DNA of 20,775 bases. Source: Apostichopus leukothele. Taxonomy: Eukaryota > Echinodermata > Holothuroidea > Aspidochirotida > Stichopodidae. The stretch spans positions 1-20,775 of the forward strand of contig JAAAKB020164988.1 of NCBI GenBank assembly GCA_010014835.2. Reading direction: 5' to 3'. The notes under the pieces were generated by a model. It saw only the letters and a list, made by a program, of their open reading frames with translations, was not told where the DNA came from and did no database searches. Made by a program: the position numbers and the translations under genes. Below, piece by piece: positions 1 through 10,070 of this stretch (its first letter is position 1; the number at the start of each line of letters is the position of its first letter).

Positions 1-864
1 CTCCCCACTTGGTAACTCTGCCATTGTAATCAGAGAACATCATTGAAAATGATGAGTGTACATCTTGACACTGAATATCAGCAGGAACAACTATAATCAA
101 TCAAATGGAGCATAATTATAATAAACTAACCCAACAACCTCATCAACTCATAAACAATATAACAAGTACAATCAAATCAATGATTATAAAATTTGTTTCT
201 TAGAAATCTGTGGTTTAAGTTGAGTTTTCTTTATACCACTCCAATTACCACAACACAATGAACTTGATGTTATCAAAAGTGTATATTTTTCAATGCAGGT
301 GAGCCAAAACCAATATCAGACCATATTAATACAAGCCCTGTTAAATAACTTTCAACTTTTAACATGTATATAAATCTTGACCAGTACCAAAGCTTGGTTT
401 AAGAAGATGTATACATGCAGCAGATATACTTCACTGTATAGGATGCATAGACTATGGAAAAATGCACACAATGTTGAGACATTTGTGACCTTGGTTAATA
501 TCATATTGGCTTCCCTCCTTAAAAGTCAGGAGTTAGTGGTGGTCACAAGTCTGTCATCAGGATGGGTTTTGCCCTGTCCTTTTAACCTGTCATTGATATA
601 TGACCAGTCTATACTGCCTACATCACAAGGTCAATTGGCGGGCAATCCTCTTTTTACAATTCTCTCCATGGAGAGTCAACGACCTTGTAATATTAATATT
701 ATTGATTCCTTGAGTAGGAGGAACTGTATGAGCTGAAAAATCAACAATTTCCATAAAAAGTCAGATATTGTAAACCTTGAAATATACATGACATGACAGA
801 CATAAAAAAAAAAAATCATCATGACAATGTTCCATCCCGTGTCTCTGTCTTTCTACTACTCAGC
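1..864. other. non-coding stretch
   Basis: No exon with convincing splice sites and codon pattern was seen on either strand. The open frame around 377-736 has low-complexity composition and no supporting signals. A run of about 12 A lies near 805-816. Confidence 0.6.
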
Positions 865-917
865 CTCCTCCCTCCCATCCAAGTCTCCTCCCTCCCATCC
901 AATCCTCCCCCTCCCCC
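865..917 (+). repeat. pyrimidine tract with a 20-bp tandem duplication
   Basis: The unit CTCCTCCCTCCCATCCAA occurs at 865-882 and again at 885-902 (period 20), followed by CCCCCTCCCCC. The plus strand is almost purely C/T for over 50 bases. The complementary strand is G-rich with several GGG runs, so it could fold or form a triplex. An apparent short ORF over it is a composition artefact. Confidence 0.75.
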
Positions 918-2081
918 TTCCTCTTGAACATCATCTTTTTTCCATCTCCCTTAGTAAACACTCATTCAAAAGAGAAAGGAAAGGTCAACCACTTGTGCTT
1001 TCTTTGTAATACTTGTAAAGGTTCTCTGTAAAGGGGAGAGGAGTAGGAATTTAGCAGTTTAAGGAGAGGAACATCTTTTTGAGGGTGGTGAAATGGCATT
1101 AATGCATGGTGTTATTTTCAGAGTTTTCATCTTCTTGAAGCTGATCCAAACAATGTCATTAGAAAATGTTCATTTAGTACAGATGAAACTTAGGGTAGGG
1201 TTTCCCACCAACAGCAAAGAATTACAATGAAAAGTTACTTAACAGTGCAGCAAATTAGTGATCTTTTTACTCATTGCCACAGAACCAAAACCTCACATAG
1301 TGGAATTCAATTTCGATGGATTCCCCTATTCTGAGTGACCGGTTTGATAAACCTGTCTTATCACAAACTATATTGGTATAAATCTCTCTGGCTTCAAATA
1401 ATCCATGCGTGGATTGGTATTAACTCTTATTGTACTCGTAGTACTCATATTCTATCACAGGTCCCTGTGCTAGTACCCGCCATCTTGGATTTGTACTCAT
1501 TTTGGAAAGCTAGAATACTAATGCAAGATTAAATGCTTGTACTTATGCTTACAGCCTTGTACTCATACCAACAGAGATCAAACTCATGCCATTTGTAACT
1601 GGCAAATTGAAGGGTGGATAGCTATGTATAAACAACCCAGACCTTGATCTTGTTATCCACTAAGTGTTGGAAATTTGAATAGATTCAACAGCAAGTAAAA
1701 CTGTATTCAGGTAAAATCTGTTTACTAGTTACCTTGTAAGATAACAAATAATAGCTATAGAATTCAGTCTATACATAATTAAACTGTATTGATATGAGAT
1801 ATTATCCTGTGCAGAACCGTATCACGGACAGCAAATAACAATCCCTGATTCAAGGTCAAAATTACTTTTTGTTACAATAGTCTTACCACAAAGTCAAGTT
1901 CAAATTAAACCTTTACCTAAACAAACTATTGATAGGCTATAATCCATTATAAGAGAGCTCTCTAATAATGGAACGAAGCACTCAAAGTAGTGAGAGGTGC
2001 AACCTGTTTGATTCTAACATATTGTTTCATCCAGTTGAAGTAAAAGTTAACGATACGTACCAGCCACAATTAACAATCCTC
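918..2081. other. non-coding stretch
   Basis: AT-rich sequence without a supported exon. A minus-strand AG/GT pair bounding about 30 bases near 1886-1916 has stops in all three frames and was discarded. Confidence 0.55.
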
Positions 2082-2127
2082 TATATACAAGTATATATCT
2101 TAATATATATATCTATATATAAATATG
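2082..2127. repeat. AT-rich low-complexity tract
   Basis: Nearly pure A/T sequence with repeated TATATA blocks separated by single C or G residues. It is an imperfect (TA)n microsatellite. Confidence 0.7.
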
Positions 2128-2321
2128 CTTTTGTTGTTGTTAATCTTGGGTCAGTTTTAAAGTACTTACGATCAACTTATTTGTATTATTTAAATATTCA
2201 GTTGTATCTTTGTGATCAAAATTACAAGAGTAACAACTTCCTCTGTTTGTGGTTTACAAACTGGAGTTAAAAATTGCTTGTTCCATCTGTTTTTATTTAG
2301 ATCAATTTAAATCTACCTTAC

Positions 2322-2351
2322 CTTAATAATTTCCCTCCGAAATTTTCATTC
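2322..2351 (-). other. possible 30-nt microexon (minus strand)
   Basis: On the minus strand the acceptor TTCAATTCCAG precedes 2351 and the donor AAG|GTAAGG follows 2322. The 30 bases between are open in one frame only (phase 1, N-E-N-F-G-G-K-L-L). Both splice signals are good but the exon is very short, and no neighbouring exon was found to pair with it. It could equally be two chance sites. Confidence 0.15.
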
Positions 2352-2360
2352 CTGGAATTG

Positions 2361-2404
2361 AAGAATACTTGAAGAATACTTGAAGACTACTTGAAGACTA
2401 CTTG
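2361..2404 (+). repeat. 11-bp tandem repeat, 4 copies
   Basis: There are four consecutive 11-mers. Copies 1 and 2 are AAGAATACTTG and copies 3 and 4 are AAGACTACTTG, so variants come in pairs, as expected if a two-unit block was duplicated or a variant spread to a neighbour. On the minus strand the array is pyrimidine-rich (TTCTTCAAGTA) and leads into TTCAATTCCAG, a good 3' splice site. Confidence 0.85.
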
Positions 2405-3640
2405 CACTTGCTTGACAGCAAAATGTTAACATAATTACTCAACACCATCTACAAGTCTCCACCAAGAATAAAATATCTGTGATGTCTTCCAAAAATTGCA
2501 AACCAAAACGGATGATTGGTCATTCCTTGAAGTCATAAGGTTAACATGAAGATTGACCGTGAGAAACTTTTAGATTTGTTTTGTGTATCTGTTGTTACAA
2601 TCAGGACAATCCTCCTCACCCACTAATTAGTAAATAATTAAATATCTCGGCAGGTTAAAGTGATCATGACTCACTGTACTAATTATGCATTAAGGATTTA
2701 GAGTTATTCATGTCTTAATGTTGGTCAAGTGAAAAAACGTATACTACAGACGTTTAAGCATTAATTATATTAGAGACTTTCAGCAAAATATGATGTGGGA
2801 TAATCCTTACTTAATCCCTCCCTTGTTTCAATTTGACCTATGAGAGTTTCAGCACTGATCCTAATAGAATCCTAACATACAATATGAGCATGGTTTAAGT
2901 TACATTTGGTCAATACTTGGTTTACTATGACCTTTTGTTTGAATATAAAATGATTTTTATTGATTATCATTGGAGATTTATATTATTGTTTCACCTAACA
3001 TGAATGATTAATTATCAAACAATTCATGATCATCTCTGAAAAAAGATGGCCAAAAAAAGAGTTTCAAACAGTAGTTAATTTCAAATTTCTTTTAAAATTC
3101 AAAAGCAATAATCTACGATGACACAACAATGCAATTAGTTCATAAATAAGCTAAATATTCACAAACAAAGAAATTAATGTTTTGCAACAGCCTTTCTTGT
3201 TTAATTATCTACATAACTTATGAAAAGCAGTGAAATTAAGCACTAAAGGTACATGTAACAATACTCAACTGCTTCCTTGGAAGACCTTCGTATTGATGAA
3301 AATGTTGAGTCCATCACAGTCCACTGTCACACGTAGACATACAGTAGTATGGAGTAAGAATATAAATCCAAATAAAATATATCCCAGTTATGAAAAATCC
3401 ATTATGACCATCATCCAAATACTGGTGTTCACTTCTAACAGTACTAATATCATGGTTACAAAGGTATTTAAATGGTCTCATCTGATTTGGTTTTCAGATG
3501 TAAACATTCCACAGTATCTCTGCCTTTACAGCTAGATCCCATGTAAATAAGGACTTTACAGCACTTGGTCAGTATATAGACATTACAGGCTATTTGGACA
3601 CTACATTCCCTTCCTTAACTTCAGAACAACCATAAAAATC
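2405..3640. other. non-coding stretch, very AT-rich
   Basis: Many TAAT and ATTA words, notably around 2620-2650 and 3005-3030, but no exon or repeat that can be named. If the minus-strand transcript ending in the ORF at 3641-3793 is real, its 3' untranslated region lies here. A polyadenylation variant ATTAAA on the minus strand occurs near 3200. Confidence 0.5.
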
Positions 3641-3793
3641 TCAGTTCAGCTCCAGCCACCCTCGGATAAGCTTTGGGAGATAAACACAATAGGTTAATCC
3701 CGGAAGAATAGCACAACCAATATACCACAGTATGAGAGCCTGCCCATCCGTGACACCCTGATACCATGTCTTCTGGTCTTCATGATGATCCAT
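3641..3793 (-). CDS. putative 50-residue membrane protein
   Basis: A 50-residue ORF with its own ATG (3793-3791) and TGA stop (3643-3641), preceded by an in-frame stop. It starts MDHHEDQKTWYQG, a polar, acidic N-terminus. One hydrophobic segment follows (about residues 19-41, ALILWYIGCAILPG through YLP), then a basic and aromatic tail (KLIRGWLELN). This is the layout of a single-pass micro-membrane protein. Local GC is higher than in the flanks and codon use looks natural. The ATG has G at +4 but T at -3, so the start context is only fair. Upstream on the same strand lie a consensus splice donor (4315/4314) and a CRE, which fit a 5'UTR exon plus intron. The likely acceptor GCCCTTTTGTTAG (before 3887) would place a 15-codon upstream ORF ahead of this one. 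Length alone is not significant, and I do not recognise a family. It could instead be the last exon of a longer protein. Confidence 0.45.
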   Translation of the reverse strand: MDHHEDQKTWYQGVTDGQALILWYIGCAILPGLTYCVYLPKLIRGWLELN

Positions 3794-4029
3794 TCAAACC
3801 CTCCCCCCTCAGCTAGTCATTCTTGATCTCTTATTAATGGACCTGTCCTTACTCCCCTTTTCATGGAGGCCCAAAGAATCGACACAACTAACAAAAGGGC
3901 TACTGGTTCGTATTAACACGTACTCCTGATCCAAATAAAGACGAGTCCATTTGAAAACACTCTGGAGTCTTTGCGCTTCAAAAAGGAAATCAAGTAGAAA
4001 GCAAGACCTGCAATTAGTTGCAGAGGACA

Positions 4030-4105
4030 TTGGCCAGAAAGTTTAACTTTCACAAATTGAATAAATACAGTCGTTTTATCTTCTTCTTGGCCAGAAAGTT
4101 TAACT
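4030..4105. repeat. 19-bp direct repeat, spaced
   Basis: TTGGCCAGAAAGTTTAACT occurs at 4030-4048 and again at 4087-4105, identical, with 57 bp between starts. It lies inside the presumed intron of the minus-strand small gene. Origin is unknown; a local duplication is most likely. Confidence 0.85.
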
Positions 4106-4314
4106 GCTACTTCATAAATTGCATACAATCTTCTTGAACAGTAACTGAAGATAAGTCTGATGCTTTAAAGGAATTATCTGGTGGAAGATTTGGATACATT
4201 GTCCAAATAGTTCTTAATTTTCTCTTTCTAACCATATGAAAATTGTCCCCATTCGACGTTTTCTTCTTGTAGAAATCTTGTATAAACAACGAAGAGTCTG
4301 CTGTTCAAACTTAC

Positions 4315-4410
4315 CTCGTGTTACACAAACATCACAAAATCACTGATTTCTGTTGTGATTACCGTAGGAACTATATGGAGTGTGGGTTATGGCGCAATCT
4401 GCATTTGCGA
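4315..4410 (-). other. probable non-coding first exon (minus strand)
   Basis: On the minus strand the sequence ends CACGAG|GTAAGTTTG, a near-perfect 5' splice site with the intron beginning at 4314. All three frames reaching the donor are closed, so this is not an internal coding exon. A 5'UTR exon fits, because a CRE lies immediately upstream. The 5' boundary is an estimate. Confidence 0.4.
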
Positions 4411-4440
4411 AGATGACGTCACGTTCTCTACTGTTCAAAG
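4380..4440. promoter_or_regulatory. CRE-containing promoter, possibly bidirectional
   Basis: A perfect palindromic cAMP response element TGACGTCA lies at 4414-4421. Five or more CpGs sit within 45 bases, against a CpG-poor background. CRE/ATF sites close to the start are typical of CpG-containing housekeeping promoters. On the minus side a consensus donor follows 100 bases on. On the plus side ATGGCGCAATC (4389) has a good start context (G at -3 and +4) but reads only 24 codons unspliced. Confidence 0.4.
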
Positions 4441-4487
4441 TTTATTTGAAGTACCCATCCTAAACCATTGAAAAATTGTTTTCTCAG

Positions 4488-4731
4488 GCAAACGCAACAT
4501 GAGCGTTCTCATATTTTGAAAACATGTTGGGAAAATAATTTATCGTATTTTAAGGTAACTTCTAAGGGCTACCAGACAATTCTTTTAACACTGTTATTAC
4601 AGTACTATAATTGTGGAGACCATAGTGCATGTGTTTACACTGTACATGCTTCCTTAGTATGGAACAAAGTCATTTATGACAATTTTCAAGGTGCATACTG
4701 GATTTATTACCCCTCAAGAAGGCATTATTAA
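4488..4731 (+). CDS. low-confidence plus-strand exon or ORF
   Basis: TTGTTTTCTCAG ends at 4487 and is an excellent acceptor. From 4488 only one frame is open; it runs to TAA at 4729-4731. A donor AAG|GTAACT at 4554/4555 and an acceptor TATTACAG before 4603 could remove a 48-base intron without changing the frame, so spliced and unspliced readings are both open. The 3' part is aromatic-rich (W-N-K-V-I-Y-D-N-F-Q-G-A-Y-W). If joined to the ATG at 4389 through GTACCC at 4451, the phase agrees, but that intron would be only 37 bases. No family is recognised, and chance is a real alternative. Confidence 0.22.
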
Positions 4732-4739
4732 CCTTAGGC

Positions 4740-5735
4740 AATTTAGTGCAACAAAAAAGGAAGTGAGATTAAATAAGAATCCCAGGACCATACAACCAAG
4801 AAACACAGTAGTCAGTAGGGCAGTTCATGATAGCAATACTACAAACAATTGATAATTCCAAACAATGCATTGTCTATTATTATGGACCAACGCCATGCTC
4901 CTTAATACTGAGTCATCCAGAACAACCTGAAAACTCACTAAAGGAAACATTTTTTCATGAAGGCTCTATTAAGTACTATGTGGTGTTAGTTCATTGCATT
5001 TAGTGTTAACATGTACATTGTCATGTTTTCACGTGAGTGTGCTTGCCAGTTATCAGCATTCATGGTATAACACAATAACCCACTAAATAGACCAAACCAT
5101 ACTAATTAACTATGATCCTTTCCCTTTCCTTGACAATAATATAACCAACCCATCCATATTGTGCAGCCATTCAATTTCTTCGAATGCCCAGGACCATACT
5201 AAGCCACTGTTAGCAAACTCCCAGAGATAATAATTAAAGATGCAGGGTTCAATAAGGTAGTTCACACACCTTAAATTAGATCACTTGAAAGGGGCAATCA
5301 ATTCTACTTGCCGATTCAATAAACAGAGAGGAATATTTTACTGATCGATTGGAAATAGATAAGACCATGTCATAAGAAAGCGAGGAGAGGCTAATGTTAC
5401 TGCCCTAAATGGCTATGTCAATATTTCCAACAAAGAGGTGGTGTGGTGGGGTTTAGCAGCTGATGTTGCCATGCTGCATATGTACAGTATGTACAGTATG
5501 CATACCTGAGCAATTTGATATAGGGCCTCAGACAAGAGGAAACTGTTGATCATGGAGCAATGAAGAAGTTTCAAGTGTAAGAGGAGGGGGTTTCCTAGAC
5601 TGGATTGTTAAATAAGAAATAATTAAAGTTTATGATTCATTTAACTACAGAGTTAGAAAGTTTCACAACGGTAAAGCAGTATACAAACTAAAGCTAGTAA
5701 TAAAACCACTTTTTCTTTCATGGATACATTAATAT
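4740..5735. other. non-coding stretch
   Basis: No supported exon. It includes a palindromic E-box TCACGTGA at 5029-5036 (a MITF/TFE/USF-type site) and two copies of TGTACAGTA in tandem at 5481-5498, followed by TGCATA. Confidence 0.5.
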
Positions 5736-5773
5736 GATTTGGCGCTATATAAGTCTCATTTATTATTATTATA
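5736..5773 (+). mobile_element. SINE-type 3' tail fragment
   Basis: The sequence GGCGCTATATAAG followed closely by a (TTA)n stretch is the 3' tail seen on several animal SINE families, where GCGCTATATAAAT precedes an ATT-rich end. Only the tail is recognisable; the upstream tRNA-like head and body are too decayed or absent. The family cannot be named. Confidence 0.4.
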
Positions 5774-7322
5774 TGACAACAATTTTTGAGCAGCGCAATA
5801 TCCAATCTTAACAAATGCCTTAAACTTGATGCAGATGCAAATAATCTTAACTTAAGCAGCTGAACAAGCTTATAGATTTAAAGTGACAATCTGCATACAG
5901 CATTTCATTATTATAGCTTTGTGTTCATTTTTTTTCTAAAACTTTATTTGTAGTGATAGCAGTGATTGATAAATTAATTGCTCTGACTACTGAGCTAATC
6001 CTATAACATAGTTTATAGAGCTGGCAACTCTTTGCTTCATATGTTCCTTTAAAGACACATTAATGTAACTATTTCACAGACCTTAAATGAAGGATTTCCT
6101 TATTAAGGCTACTCAAGTACAGTAGCTCAAAGACTCTTAGGGAGATTCACCCAGAATAAGTTTAAGGAAGAATGTGATTAACAAACTGAACAAAAATACA
6201 GAATTTTAATATATAATAAGGCAAATTTCAACTGGTCTTCCACTTTGAGGGATATTTTAATGAACCTTTCCCACTATTAATATTCAGGGATATGATATAT
6301 GTTTAAATAAAAGAAAGGTTATCAGTTATTAGGTCAATGTAGATAATGTTTATACTTATACTTTCAAGGTTATGACAGACATGTACTACAAACATAGTGT
6401 GTGTATAGTTGTTCCATGTTAATGATACATAGTCAATATACAAAGAAGATAAGAACATCAGTTTTGCTATTAAAAGCTGAAGTCATTAAAGTAGAACACT
6501 GAATGATATCAAGAAGCAAACAGGATGTAATAGTGTACACATGATGTTAAAGTGTACACACATTTCGTATGCATGGATTGCCTTTCATAGAATTCCTTCT
6601 AATTTGGCTTTTAACTCGACTCATGTAATGACGTCTGCTCACTTGGGGTAGCTGCTTCTGAAGCTTTTTGGAAAGGTTGCAAACTTTGTCTTCAATGCAA
6701 AATTATGCACCAAGAATCCACTGTTATTCCACTACAACTGTTCTTAGATCTAGAAAATCTTTTATGCATTCAAAATCTAACTTTGATAAAGGAATTGTTG
6801 CCCAATTTGAAGTTGAGAGTGGATACCAGCATTTTCTTGGGAAAAAAACACATACCAAAGGGCAAAGGTTACCTTGACTGAAAATGTTTTACTAAAATGA
6901 CAAGTAATCATGAAATGAGGATTTGAGTATCAGAAACCGATCTGCTAGAGTCACTGCAATGTTTTTGACAAAATTGACCTACTTTGAGATTATTTTGTAT
7001 GTCAACATAGAATGAACCAGATAGCCAAAAGATTTCATGATTCCAAATGACTTCCAAGTTCTGACCAATGCTGACTTCAAGTCAAATGATCAGCAAGGTT
7101 CTTGCACTCAAAATACAACAACATTTCTTCTTTTGAACTCACTTAGCTGGATCCACATTCTAGAAATGTAGCTTTTCCAAGCATTATTACTGGACTTTTT
7201 TGGTATTTGCAAGGTTTTCAGAACTTAAGCTCTAGTGACCTCAAATGACCTTTGACCATCTTAAGACATAATATACATAAACACTAATGCCAGCATATCA
7301 TCACATAGCATCCTTTTGCAGT
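5774..7322. other. non-coding stretch
   Basis: AT-rich with no supported exon or named repeat. GTGTACAC, an 8-bp palindrome, occurs twice 25 bases apart near 6533 and 6552. The frame open at 6668-6877 shows no splice support. Confidence 0.5.
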
Positions 7323-7892
7323 CAGTGGCGAACTAAAACACTACCCTTAAATTCTTCACTTGAACACAGCTTATGTTGTACTTCAATTGTATCAACACCA
7401 ACACACAGTGACTATGTTAACCTCTTCCACAATTTCATAACACAAAGACAATGCATTTTTAAAAACAAAACAAAACATTTTGGTCCTGTTTACTTATTCA
7501 TTTGGAACTCAATTCAAAGTTTTATAAAAGTTACTTCAATATTATTTGATGACTTTTCAGAATGCCAGCAGTAACTTATGTTTTTTTTTTTTTTTTCATT
7601 CTTTCATGTTAACCATGATAGATCACTTTGTAGGAACAAAAACAGGAATCTTAACTTATTGAAGTTTTGTCTGAAGTCAGGATGTAACTTTCACTCTTTT
7701 GGCTCCTTATACCAGACATTGGCTCCTTGTAACAGAGTTTTTATAAATCAAGACAGATGTTGATATGGAGGATTCTCTCATTATCCTACCACCAACAAAA
7801 AATATAAGACTCAGCACTTAGACCCCAAAGGTAATCATGAATGATGTGGTTTATCAGGAATTTAACTCTTGTCAATCCTTAAAGCGCCACTG
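7323..7892. mobile_element. doubtful 570-bp element with inverted CAGTGGCG ends
   Basis: CAGTGGCG at 7323-7330 is mirrored by CGCCACTG at 7885-7892. CAGTG-type starts are typical of hAT transposon ends. Similarity beyond the first 8 bases is poor, and the 8-bp flanks (TTTGCAGT and GTCCAGCC) do not match as a target-site duplication. Two independent short words are a real alternative. A T16 run lies inside at 7581-7596. Confidence 0.15.
7581..7596 (+). repeat. poly(T) run
   Basis: Sixteen consecutive T residues. On the minus strand it reads as poly(A), which could be the tail of a minus-oriented retroposed sequence, but no body could be identified next to it. Confidence 0.8.
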
Positions 7893-7899
7893 GTCCAGC

Positions 7900-9100
7900 C
7901 TGGAGCAAATCAAAGGCTCCCTTCCACCGGATTGTGCAACCACATTCCCCAATTTGTGTTAACAATATTCTTGCATCACAAGGGGGTCAAGCTCATCAAA
8001 TAAATTGTTTTCAAAATTTTTCTTTTTTGATGGTTTCACCTCCCCCATCCATGGAACAGAATTTGTTATCTTGTTATACAATAGGGGGTAGATCAATGAC
8101 ATAGTATTGTTTATAGTTTGATGGCACCAAGTCAGGGCTACTAGTTATAATCAGTAGCAACACCACTACTTCTACTTTCTACGCAATGTTTTGAGCAGAC
8201 ATGGCCACATAATATTGACTCTTATAGAGCCTTAGCTATGTATTGTGTACGCTACACTAAATGTTTCAATTTTGCTCAAGGAAGATTAAGAATCCAGTAT
8301 TAGGTTTAAAATTACATTCTAGATCTGAAACAAAGTACAATGATCAGACATCATCAGAGCTTCACAGGAGGGTGGCAATAATTTTGGCTCCTGAACAGGA
8401 TATACATGACAACTTTACGTAAAAGTGGGTCAAAGTCAATGCTCTGGCTGGGCCAACAGCATATAAGATTCATACTGATTCGTTCATTATAGATACAGCA
8501 AAAATACCAAACATCCATGCAACCTCAGTCCATCCTAAATATTTTTTATATATTTTTCTAAACAAAAACATTGTCCTCAATTTCTTAATTTCCGTAAAAA
8601 ATTATATCCTACCATTAGCTAATTATACTAACAATTAAGCCTAGCCAACTTTAGCAAATGCTTCGTGTTTGAAATAATTCGTAAAGCAACCGGCAAACTT
8701 GATTCTCAAAATACAATCTTTCCATCAGTCTATGATGTTTTAACAAACTGGCATCCATGATACTCTTTGCAGCTTTTAAGAGATGCACAATTTTAGGAAT
8801 GATTTAGTAATGGTTTCCACGTGTTAAAACTATTAGGGGATCCTCAGAAGCACTGTGCAAGTTAGTGTAAGAGGCTACTACTGTAGTTTTCTACATAGTT
8901 TTATCAATTGTTTTACAATGTTACATATAAGTTAATTGTTTGACCGTGGTGCATTGTTCGTAGGTCTAAATATGCCATGATTACAACAAAAAGTTTCTTT
9001 GATTCTTGTCAAGGATATTTAGAAGGGCAAAACAGGTGTCAGCGGGTGTGTTCAGTTTTAATAATGTTGTGTTCACTTGTATAATACAGCGGCCAGACTG
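7900..9100. other. non-coding stretch
   Basis: No supported exon. A CACGTG E-box occurs at 8818-8823. Otherwise this is ordinary AT-rich sequence. Confidence 0.5.
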
Positions 9101-9135
9101 GTGATGTAAGGTGATGCTATGTATGTAACGTTAGG

Positions 9136-9270
9136 TAGCCAATGGTTTGTTTACAGATTGTTATAGGTAAATATTTTTCAGAACTTTGCGCCTTGTTCTT
9201 TGACCAACTGATAAGCATATTGACCATTGGCTATTAATCGAAACCGAAACTGAGGCTAAAGAAACGGGGC
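9136..9270. promoter_or_regulatory. promoter-like cluster: two CCAAT boxes and an IRF-type element
   Basis: AGCCAATGG (9136-9144, plus) and its reverse CCATTGGCT (9224-9232) are full NF-Y sites facing each other. GAAACCGAAACT at 9240-9251 matches the interferon-response/IRF core GAAANNGAAANN, and another GAAAC occurs at 9261. CpGs are denser than in the flanks. A plus-strand donor AAG|GTAACA follows at about 9300. Motif matches of this length also occur by chance, and part of this stretch may belong to the transposon fragment downstream. Confidence 0.25.
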
Positions 9271-9352
9271 TTTTAGAACAGATTCATATATCATCAAAGG
9301 TAACAACTAACAAGAAGTGGTTTTGTTGAGAAAGAAAAATTTCAATATAAGT

Positions 9353-9461
9353 TTGCGGTTATCCGCAATGAGGCTAAATTTTACCGATACCGATATGCTG
9401 CCAATAAATGCATATATAGAGCCTGATACCAATATCGCAAACAATTATTGGCACAACACAA
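9353..9461. mobile_element. decayed DNA-transposon end (MITE-like) with CCGATA words
   Basis: The stretch carries a hairpin TTGCGG-TTAT-CCGCAA (9353-9368), tandem ACCGAT units (9383-9394), GATACCAATATCGC, and an end reading ATTATTGGCACAACAC. Sub-terminal GATACCGATA-type words ending in GGCACAACAC are familiar from small non-autonomous DNA transposons in invertebrates and fish (possibly hAT). Several words look like CpG-decayed versions of the same unit (CCAATA versus CCGATA). The other end and a target-site duplication were not found. Confidence 0.4.
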
Positions 9462-9476
9462 CCCCTTTAAACTTGG

Positions 9477-9489
9477 CCCCCCCCCCCCC
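9477..9489 (+). repeat. C13 homopolymer
   Basis: Thirteen consecutive C residues, giving a G13 run on the minus strand. It is likely length-polymorphic and prone to sequencing error. Confidence 0.9.
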
Positions 9490-9732
9490 TTGAAGGCACT
9501 TCTCTCATCTGCCTATTGGGTAGTCTAACACTAGGTTACTGTATTCACTAATAGCACTATATTAACTACTTATGAAGTTAAAACAACCTTTGGTTTTAAA
9601 GTCACCATGGTCATAAGAGATATCACATAATACACACACCATTACTGCCACAAATTATTTTAGAAGTCCTGAACCTGTCAACCTATTCTTCAAAGTGTAC
9701 ATATGTACTAGCAGCAGGTAATGTCTAACTAC

Positions 9733-9771
9733 CTCATTGTCATAAAGTTAAAATCTTCTTCAACTAAATGG
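9733..9771 (-). other. weak exon candidate, 39 nt (minus strand)
   Basis: The acceptor CATATCTTTTAG precedes 9771 and the donor GAG|GTAGTT follows 9733. In the phase left by the candidate exon at 9970-9990 it reads H-L-V-E-E-D-F-N-F-M-T-M. The donor is weak and the exon is short, so the phase agreement has limited weight. Confidence 0.15.
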
Positions 9772-9969
9772 CTAAAAGATATGGTAGATATTTGAACCTT
9801 AAGGGATAACAATTTTAATATTCACAAGACAGTAGTCACCATCAGATTTATGTTAACTTTTTTGAATTTTTACATTCCAAAGAAAACATATTAGATGGAT
9901 TTTGCTGATACATTCAAACTATACATACCCAAGGCAAACGGTTAGATACTTGTCTAAACAATTTCTTAC

Positions 9970-9990
9970 CAGAGATATGTTCCTTCTCCT
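9970..9990 (-). other. possible 21-nt microexon (minus strand)
   Basis: The acceptor CTTTCCAAATTGCAG precedes 9990 and the donor CTG|GTAAGA follows 9970; both are good matches. The phase fits the exon candidate at 10071-10132 across an 80-base intron and gives K-G-E-G-T-Y-L. It is too short to judge alone. Confidence 0.2.
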
Positions 9991-10070
9991 CTGCAATTTG
10001 GAAAGATCTATTACAAAGCTTCCATGGGACACTTAAAATCCAAGCCCTTAATAATGGCTGACTTTCTTAC

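Noticed and set aside
377-736. 119-residue plus-strand frame
   Set aside because: No splice or start-site support and no recognisable domain; frames of this length are expected by chance in this much DNA.
1887-1916. Minus-strand microexon with good acceptor and donor
   Set aside because: All three frames contain a stop.
7287-7574. 95-residue plus-strand frame ending near the poly(T) run
   Set aside because: Low-complexity His/Ser/Phe-rich composition, no family likeness, and it straddles a possible transposon end.
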